Assembly: GCA_014529385.2 (NCBI GenBank)
Contig: CM043971.1
Location: forward strand, 86,752,840 to 86,816,839
Length of the DNA stretch: 64,000 nt
Direction: 5' to 3'
From: Adiantum capillus-veneris
Lineage: Eukaryota; Streptophyta; Polypodiopsida; Polypodiales; Pteridaceae
Part shown: positions 56,209 to 64,000 of the stretch, in pieces
How the letters are laid out: every line of letters starts with the position of its first letter
Numbering within the stretch: the first letter of the stretch is position 1
Position numbers and translations under genes: made by a program
The notes under the pieces: model-generated
What the model was told of the DNA's origin: nothing
What the model saw: only the letters and a program-made list of their open reading frames with translations
Databases searched by the model: none

Positions 56209-56520
56209 AGTATCAAAAGTTTCAAAATCTTCCACCACTTGATAGTTTTGTGACTTTTTGAGTTCTAGTGATGACGTATCCCGTATCAAATGCACCGCAT
56301 CTACCTTCTGAAAAAGGTGCTCGCATTAAATAAAAGAGAGCGCTCGTCTTTAAGGACCACTAGATTATTAAATGAGGAGAGGGACACCTTTTATATTTTT
56401 GTTAATATCAATCTATTTTTCTACGTAACGTAGGCTCTTCTCTCATTGGAGGAGCTTATTTTCCTCTCTCTACCAAAAGCCCTCCAAAAGACCTCCGAAA
56501 TCTCCTAATGCTTCCCAGAG

Positions 56521-56524
56521 TGTA

Positions 56525-56583
<59 letters not shown>

Positions 56584-56615
56584 ATTGTGTGTGTGTGTGA
56601 GCATATGTGTGTGTA
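56521..56615. repeat. (TG)n microsatellite, interrupted
   Basis: About 30 TG units to 56582, then shorter TG runs to 56615. It starts about 10 bases beyond the right tip of the foldback element. Confidence 0.95.
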
Positions 56616-57389
56616 TGCAGGTCTTTAAATAGGCTCCTACAGGCTGAAAATCGATTTGTGTTGCTATAAGCATTTGAGAGAGCACTCAGTCTCTGCATTG
56701 GCAAGTTCAGTTCCCCTACCCACCAAGTGTCAGGTTGGCTTGGTTAACTGACTCTGAGACTTAGTTAATGGCTTGGAAACTCTCCCAGGACTCCCACAAA
56801 GCAAGAAGGCGCCCCCTAGCTGCCAAAGCTGATCTGGAGTGGGCTGGAACCTATTCCCACACAGTCCCGGGCCCCCGGTGCCTCCTCAGACAATTTTTAG
56901 GAAATTTGGTTCTAGGCTAAAACGCGTCATACGAGTCAGATTTTGACGCCGTAAATTGCTATACGGAGCTCTAACTAAGATGTACTGGATCGAGTATCTG
57001 CCATATTTAGCAGCCCCCGGGGTCCGAAATTCCATTTTTTTGAAATTCGGAGTGCGGGTGCAGTTTTTCGAGACGATCAAAACTGAACGGGTCGGGTGAC
57101 CAAAAACTTACTATTTTTGGATAATTTTCACAAAAATTATTTTAATTCACATTTTGAAGCTTTATAACATTCTAAACATCATGGAACCGACAAAATCTGG
57201 AAAACTGCTAAAAATAGTAACTTATTCCATTATATTCATTTCATGGTACAAGGGTGCTCTTTTTGATCGGGGTCAGAGACCTTACACAGAGAGAGAGGGC
57301 CTAGACTAAGATATCTTCTTTCCCATGAAATCATCCCAGCAGAACAACACCGCCCTCTTATGCATGTCCACAAGAAGCATATTTGTGTA
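56616..57389. other. Intergenic, no supported gene
   Basis: No domain or bounded repeat recognised. Confidence 0.45.
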
Positions 57390-58080
57390 CACATTGGATA
57401 TCTGAACGTGTTATTACCTCTCTTCAAATAATAGGTTGTTTCTAATGGTTCTCTCACACAGACACACATACACACACTTCACCCACACACACATACGTTG
57501 AGACAATACAAGCATACATTTAAGTCTCTTTGTGTAGAGAGAGAGCATTGAGAGGAGCTTGTGCCATCCTGAGAGGAGTGGTTCCAATTAAAGAGAACAT
57601 GAGAGGAGCAAAATAGGGTGTTGGTAGAGACAAAAGGGGGGTAAAAAAATGCAACTGGGGAGAGACTAATGATTCCCAAAGCATTACGAAGATAGCAATA
57701 TGAACAAAAGTAAAAAAATTGACCCAACTAAGACAATGCAACATGCACCAAGGATGTGATGGAACTCAATCATGGCACAATCAAAAGGACATATTTGATG
57801 TTGAAAATGATATGTCTACACAATGGATATCTGAATGTGATATTCCATGTCTCTCTTTAAACAAAAACTCGTCTCTTATCTCTCTTACACACACTTCATC
57901 AAGACACACATATGGACACACAAGCATACATTTTAAGTCTTTTTGTGTAGAGAGAGATAGAATTGAGAGGAGTAAGAGATTGTGCCATCCTGAGAGGGGT
58001 TCCAATTAGAAAAAACATGAGAGGATCGAGAGAGTCTGCTGGTAGAGATGGAAGAGGAGTAAAAGAAGTGTAGATGGGAA
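57390..58080. repeat. Diverged direct duplication, two units about 425 bp apart
   Basis: Shared ordered text: CATTGGATATCTGAACGTG near 57390 and CAATGGATATCTGAATGTG near 57820; CAAGCATACATTTAAGTCT near 57508 and CAAGCATACATTTTAAGTCT near 57922; TTGTGCCATCCTGAGAGG near 57560 and 57972. A non-coding local duplication. Confidence 0.8.
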
Positions 58081-58346
58081 GAGGCCAAGGATGCCCATAC
58101 TTGTGTATCAAAGAAATATGGTTGCCTGGCTACTGATCCAAAAAAAAAGGGAAAGAAAGAGAGTATATAGCACTTAAAGAGGGAGATCTGGGAGGCATCA
58201 CTTTGTATTCAAGTCAAATAGGGGATGCCCCTTTATAGCCAAGAGAAAGGCAAAGAGCCAATAAAAGAGACACAGAGAGTGAGAGTTTGGTAGCAACATA
58301 AGAGGGGGTCATTCTTTTGAAGATTTATTGGAAAGGGAAATTATTG

Positions 58347-58650
<304 letters not shown>

Positions 58651-58651
58651 A

Positions 58652-58738
58652 TGATAGGCTTGGAAGCTATGGTGGGTAATAGTGTGAGCAGGCCATGGAG
58701 ACAAGAAGGGTTTGTAGAGAGCCTAAACAAAGATGAAG

Positions 58739-58809
<71 letters not shown>

Positions 58810-58989
58810 GCATGGATCTACTCCACAATAAAAATAATTCCTTGTAATAATTGATTAAAAGCCTTTTACATATATAATGTGAAGCTTGCCATGCAAAGTT
58901 TACTGATAACTGGAGGTATCTTAGCAGGTTATAAGGGAATGTTCCCATGGGTTTATACTTTTACTGAACCAAGGCTTGAAAACCCAACA
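58652..58989 (-). repeat. 3' LTR of the 2.1-kb element
   Basis: TGATAGGCTTGGAAGCTATG to AACCCAACA on the + strand. It contains a (GA)n tract of about 34 units (58742-58810) that is only about 7 units long in the partner. Confidence 0.93.
58742..58810. repeat. (GA)n microsatellite inside the LTR
   Basis: About 34 units with one GG interruption. Confidence 0.97.
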
Positions 58990-60431
58990 ATCCCCCCTTC
59001 AAGCCCGACTACTGACCACTCGCATGACATAAGAGTTTTAGGTTTACTCTTAACCATGACTTTTAGGTAGACTCATAAACGGTGAGTTTTAGGTTCTCTC
59101 ATAACCAAGGGTTCTGGTATACCCATAACTTAGTGCTATGATAGCTACCAGCATATGGAGTTTTAGGTTTACTTCTGAACCTTGGGTTTTGGTTTACCAA
59201 ATAACCTCATGAGAAGTGGAACAATAGGCACATATGTTTTTGGGAGGTCTTATTACTTATATGTGGCAGTGTCTATAACCCGTACAATATAGACATGGCA
59301 ATTGCAGGCAGTTATCGGCTAAAAGAAGTCTTGGAAAGAAATTATATGATTGTGTTGACAACATACAAAAACATTCTATGACACTTGATAGGGAAAAATT
59401 GTTTTTGTACTCTGTGTTGTTGATGTACTGAGTGCTTATGCATCACTTGCTTCATTTCTACTTATATTTGATTAACAAGAAAATTCACTCAATTGATGTA
59501 TATGGCATACATATCCAAGAGAGGTGTTGCATCTAAATTGATATGCAAAATACCCATGATATTCAAAGCATGTTGGTACTTCAAGCTATCACCTTCAATT
59601 GGTCAAAAATACCTTGAATCGATCTGCAATGTTGATTGATCAGGCTCTTGTGATTGCAAAATATTGTGCTTGAAAGTTCACACATCTTGCTCAACTAGGC
59701 CATCTAGAGTAGCAATTCTAATGCACACATGATAGCCAAAAAGTACTCCAACCTAAAGAATTCAAATATCTTCTTTTATACGTACCACCTATTCAAGCAT
59801 GTGCTATTTCTTCGTCTATGGCATTCACAAAAAAGCACACCTTCTCTTGCCATTGACAAGTACTGCCGATGTCGACTATCCAAAGTGCAACTTGTGCTAA
59901 GGGCGTTTGATATGGTGCTAGTTGGCTAGCTTGCTTTGATATGCTACTTATAGGCGTTTTGAGATGCAGTTGATGCTACATATTTTGTTTGGAATTACAA
60001 CCTACACTTTTTGGTAGCATTTTAATATGGCACCTTTTCTTGATAACCCCTAAGCCACAATAAACTACGTTTTGAAAAGCTCGTTGATAAACAGATGCTA
60101 AAAAAATCTTGTGTTGCAGTGTAATATCTCAAGATGCTGCTCTTATGGGGACCGCCACTTCATCAAGCAGGAGAGCATTTCAATATTTTGTTGTAGGAAG
60201 GGATCCAATTTACTCAACATAATTACAGCACCTCAAGATGCCTATCAAAACATAGTTAGCCGCCAAGGTACCTATCGTAATCGTCAATAGCGTTTTGAGA
60301 TGTCGTCTTTGCTTGCTTAGATTATACCCGCTTGGGATCTCCATGTGATTAATCCATGCCTCAAATATTTGAAGCACAACTTGAGTGGTGTTTTAGAACT
60401 CCCTATCTATGCCTTGAAGCTTTGCCCGCAT

Positions 60432-60445
60432 GGGCTTTGATACCA
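60432..60445 (-). other. Primer-binding site of the 2.1-kb element
   Basis: Minus TGGTATCAAAGCCC, two bases from the LTR end. Confidence 0.82.
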
Positions 60446-60447
60446 CT

Positions 60448-60733
60448 TGATAGGCTTGGAAGCTATGGTGGGTGATAGCATGAGCAAGCCATGGCAACAA
60501 GAAGGGTGTGCAGAGAGAAAGTAAAGATGAATAATGAGAGAGAGAGAGAGCAGGGATTGACTCCACAATAAAAATAATGCCTTGTATTAATAAACTAATT
60601 GAAATCCTTTTACATATATAAGGTGAAACTTTCCATGCGAAGTTTACTAATAACTAGTGGTATCTCTACATGCTATAAGGGAGTGTTCCCACGGGTTTAT
60701 ACTTTCATTGAACGAGGGCTTGGAAACCCAACA
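60448..60733 (-). repeat. 5' LTR of the 2.1-kb element
   Basis: Partner of 58652-58989, shorter mainly because its GA tract is short. Confidence 0.93.
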
Positions 60734-60738
60734 ATCTA
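60734..60738. other. Target-site duplication ATCTA, right copy
   Basis: Identical to 58647-58651. Confidence 0.88.
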
Positions 60739-60862
60739 GACTAGAAATCTAGCACCATAGGTTTTTGTTTTTTTGGCATTTTATAAAAAAATCTTGTGGA
60801 GAAAAAAGTTTAATTGTTGAATTGATTTTGCATTTATTGTTTTTTTTGTGCATGCTCTACAA

Positions 60863-60864
<2 letters not shown>

Positions 60865-60936
<72 letters not shown>
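60865..60936. repeat. (GA)n microsatellite
   Basis: About 36 units. Confidence 0.97.
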
Positions 60937-60941
<5 letters not shown>

Positions 60942-61294
60942 TCTCAAAGACATGCTTTGATTTCCCATCAAAGAACATTACCCTTTTGTAAATGGACTTC
61001 ATCCCAGGGAACGTAACCCTTTTGCAAATTTTAAAATTCAATGTTGCTAAACAATTAATCTTCTAACACATGGCGCTTCTTCAAGCCCTCATTCTCCCTC
61101 TTCTCAAGACCTGGTCACCTATCTCTCTCAGTTATAAGAGCTAGATACTATACATATTATAAAGATTCTCTCTCCCTATTTTTTGCCTAGCTAATAAGCT
61201 TCACCCACACATATTCCTTGCCTAGAAGCCTATGTAGCACTATATCTTGGGGGTTTTCATGCTCCCTTAGCATCTTCCATGTTAACCTATATTC

Positions 61295-61448
<154 letters not shown>

Positions 61449-61531
61449 ATGTGAGAGGAGACACAGTCTTGTGCGCTATGGCTATAGAGAGAAAGAGAGC
61501 ACATTTGCAATAGGAGAGAAAGAGCAAGGGC

Positions 61532-61534
<3 letters not shown>

Positions 61535-61607
<73 letters not shown>
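61535..61607. repeat. (GA)n microsatellite
   Basis: About 36 units. Confidence 0.97.
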
Positions 61608-61609
<2 letters not shown>

Positions 61610-61974
61610 ATGTGGCATGTCATTAGGAAGAGCATGGGGTCTATGAGGGCCTCTTTATTTTCCATGAGCTTATGGAGGTGATTAAAATTTTGATGAATAG
61701 TTGTACACCATATGTGGAAAAATGGTGAGTGTGTAAGAGATGTGTAAGAGTGTTCAAAGGATGCACTTTTCTCTCAAAAAGGAGGTGGACTTATGATTTT
61801 TGGCCTTTCGTAACTCTCACATATAATCTCTAATTTGAGCAGAGATTATAGAGTTACAATCTACACATAGAGCTATTTCCATAGATATTCTACATGATAT
61901 GGTTTTACTAGCTAGATTTTAAATTCCATTGTGGGGAGAAAATTTGAATTCCAATAAACTAGTCGTTCTGTATG

Positions 61975-62225
61975 TTTAGCTTGACTACAAAAATTTGTTG
62001 ACCCTTGCGTAACCCTTTCAAAAGACGATTAGCTTTGACCAAGTAAGCTTTTGGTCATCCATTCTGGCCTTGAATAGTGACTTCTTGACCTTGGTTGTCC
62101 ACAAAAGTAACACTTCCTTGAGCACAATGGATATTGGCATTATGACTGGCTAATCAATCCATTCCAAGAATTCCATCATAGATTCCTATGGGTAAGGTTC
62201 GAAAAGTAGCAGAAGTAGAGTATTC
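61975..62225 (-). pseudogene. Ty3/gypsy protease fragment
   Basis: The minus strand reads EYSTSATFRTLPIGIYDGIL then GMD, a stop, LASHNANIHCAQGSVTFVDN and LVKANRLLKGLRKG. The ILGMD(W)L and following A-x-I-x-C text is the C-terminal part of a gypsy retropepsin and its linker to RT. The catalytic D-[ST]-G part is not found upstream. Two stops in this frame; no flanking RT or Gag, so it is an isolated scrap. Confidence 0.75.
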
Positions 62226-64000
62226 TCCCAACTTGAACTCTTGGAGTTAGAGCCTAACGAGTCACCTCTCTTGACTAAGGATGTGGAGATGAGATTTAGC
62301 ACACACAGATCACTACTCCATTAGGCTTTGAAGGAAATTCTACAGGGGGGGAGGTGGCATGCCTCCCTCCGCTTCATCCCTAATGTTGAGGATGGGGCCC
62401 TAGTAATGCTGAGTAGAGAAGTTTCCCAGCTCAAACCATTGCAGCACATAGGACACCCTGGGCCCATGCCACATATATATTCAATTGTATTTTGGTTCAC
62501 TTTGAAAGTATCACTCGATGTATGGTAAAGTTCTGTATGTTGATATATATGGTAATGTAGCGTCAAAATATGTGTCTACATAGGCATCAATATATGTACA
62601 TAGCAACACACATATTAATGCTTGTATTGATGCATATTTGAACTTTTTTTTTGATAAGGGTATCGAGTCCCATATTGACACCTGGGAAGGAGAAAACCAA
62701 GTTCATCTATGTCAATATGTGCATCACAATTGTAAAGAACCCCTTCTAGTGAATGGCCTAATAAATAAGTTACAATGCTAAATGGTCGTTCTCTCTTGCA
62801 TTGTGAGGACTTGCTAAAACAACCTGATGTTTCATATATGTACTAAGATAATATTTTAATGGTTGAGGCACTTTCAAGGAAGCATAATTATTGCTTCATG
62901 TTGGTGGAATTACCTAACGGGTATCCTCCTAGTTGGCTACACTACCACAAAGCCCATGAATTTGATGTAATTGCAGTTTTTTTTTCAAAAAGCTTTGTAT
63001 AAAAGAGGATTCATAAATATTGAGCGGATTTTTATGTACATGCAAGATGTAATTCTTTTTTCCTGAACTAAAAAGTCTTGTAAGCAGGTCATTGGCCAAA
63101 TGAGAAGCCCTAGGAATAAAAATTTCAAATTTTCTAGTTTGAGCACACCTTTTATAACATTATCACTATACATAAAACTAAATGTGGCAACTAAACAACA
63201 TCTTGTAATCTGTTTTTCTCAATTAATGGTAATTAGAATTCAATTCCAAAAGATGCATTGTGTTCCTTGTCTCTTGTTCTTTCATTTAAGTGAAATCATT
63301 CTCAATTTAGATGTGATTTGTGACTACCTATCGGTGAGATAAATTTATATTCTTGAGAGATAAAATGGTTGTTTTTTGACATTTTGACAATAGGAGAGTG
63401 ATCCTATACCTTAGATAATCTTTTTGAACAGTTTTGTTGTTGTTTTCAGGACTTAAACCATGATGGATCGGGATTTTGATACCAAATTGGATGATTTCAG
63501 GACTTTGTAGGATAGTGCCTCTAGGTCTATTATACCTTCTCCTAAAGTTTCATTTCATTTTGAGTTCATTTTGTTGACAAAATAGCATGATGACCTGGAG
63601 CGATGAGAGAGGACATGGGCAGATTTTCAAAGTAGAGAGTGACAGATTTGCTAGTGCTATTAGTTTTGTAGGTTCACTTCTTGAAATTGACACTCTCAAA
63701 GAGTCTTCATGCCCCATTCAAGTTGCTTCCCTAAGTATTGATATTTTGTTAGTGCCAGTTAGCTATGTTGTAGACGTCTGAATGTGGCAACTTTCTAACA
63801 TTTGAAACATTGCTGGGGAGTGATCCTTAGGTCGTGAGTAACCTAGCCCTAACCATAGTCTTTTTTTTCATAGTGTTACCCATTCCGTTTACACCTTAGT
63901 TGTCAAGCAGTTACACTCAGGGTCTAGTGCCTGTTAGAGGCTAGAAGTTCAGGAATTGCCAGATCTACACTTGAGGCCATGGAGAGTTGAGTGAGATACG
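62226..64000. other. Intergenic, no recognisable gene
   Basis: Short ORFs only (the longest about 80 codons), none with a motif I recognise. AT-rich. Confidence 0.45.

Larger units (their letters stand above)
51433..56510. mobile_element. Foldback/long-TIR DNA element with a hairpin-array core, split by a copia-derived insertion
   Basis: The left arm 51433-51836 (404 bp) and the right arm 52429-52534 plus 56209-56510 (408 bp once the inserted element and one duplication are removed) are reverse complements at roughly 75-85% by eye. Matches include CATTAGAAAATTTCGGAGG against CCTCCGAAATCTCCTAATG at the tips, TTTATTTAATGCGAG against CTCGCATTAAATAAA, and TACGTCATCACT against AGTGATGACGTA. The unsplit element is about 1.4 kb with no transposase. 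Long arms suggest a Mutator-like or foldback family; no 9-bp target duplication is evident. Confidence 0.85.
58652..60733 (-). mobile_element. 2.1-kb non-coding LTR element, minus strand
   Basis: LTRs at 58652-58989 and 60448-60733, a primer site (minus TGGTATCAAAGCCC at 60445-60432, one mismatch to initiator tRNA-Met), a polypurine tract (minus GAAGGGGGGAT at 59000-58990) and ATCTA duplications. The 1.46-kb interior has no recognisable gene; near its left end a GAGTTTTAGGTTTACTC-type phrase repeats several times (59030-59200). It fits the TRIM/LARD type of non-autonomous element. Confidence 0.9.

Overview
The window is plant nuclear DNA made almost entirely of transposable elements. Evidence: Ty3/gypsy and Ty1/copia LTR retrotransposons with 5-bp target duplications, plant-type primer-binding sites (tRNA-Asp and initiator tRNA-Met), very long (GA/CT)n microsatellites and no intact host gene. 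The style of the repeats would suit a large seed-free plant genome such as a fern, but that is only an inference; the sequence itself supports 'land plant' and no more.

Layout. (1) 1-22,418: an old Ty3/gypsy element on the + strand whose 5' part lies outside the window. RT end, RNase H and integrase are at the left, and the integrase is split by a complete nested LTR retrotransposon (1,590-14,302, TSD GTATT). The nested element encodes Gag, protease and a run of W-x-P-K motifs but no RT or integrase. It carries an array of palindromic repeats in its leader, a CACTA-ended insertion just before gag, and a captured piece of a DEAD-box RNA helicase next to its 3' LTR. After the nested element the outer element continues with the rest of integrase, a second protease-like domain, W-motif repeats, a broken coiled-coil accessory ORF, a polypurine tract and its 3' LTR. 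(2) 24,056-34,560, minus strand: a chromodomain-type gypsy element (A) with a truncated 3' LTR, sharing its 5' LTR with the 3' end of a second, partial copy (B), followed by a gag scrap of another element. A 453-bp foldback sits inside A's RT. (3) 37,059-42,144: a bounded Ty1/copia element (TSD ATAAT) with a 792-codon Gag-PR-IN ORF but with the RT catalytic core deleted. (4) 42-51 kb: intergenic DNA with microsatellites, an exact 80-bp tandem duplication and LTR-like scraps. (5) 51,433-56,510: a foldback/long-TIR DNA element (arms about 405 bp) whose centre is four 177-178-bp units, each with a near-perfect hairpin. A small-LTR copia-derived element (52,535-56,203, TSD TTGGC) is inserted in its right arm. 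(6) 57-64 kb: degenerate duplications, long (GA)n tracts, a 2.1-kb non-coding LTR element on the minus strand (TSD ATCTA) and a gypsy protease scrap.

How it fits together: no gene here works in a host pathway. The coherent story is layered insertion. Three of the elements with verifiable boundaries lack polymerase functions (nested gypsy, small-LTR copia, 2.1-kb element) and a fourth has lost its RT core, so mobility in trans is the most likely common theme.
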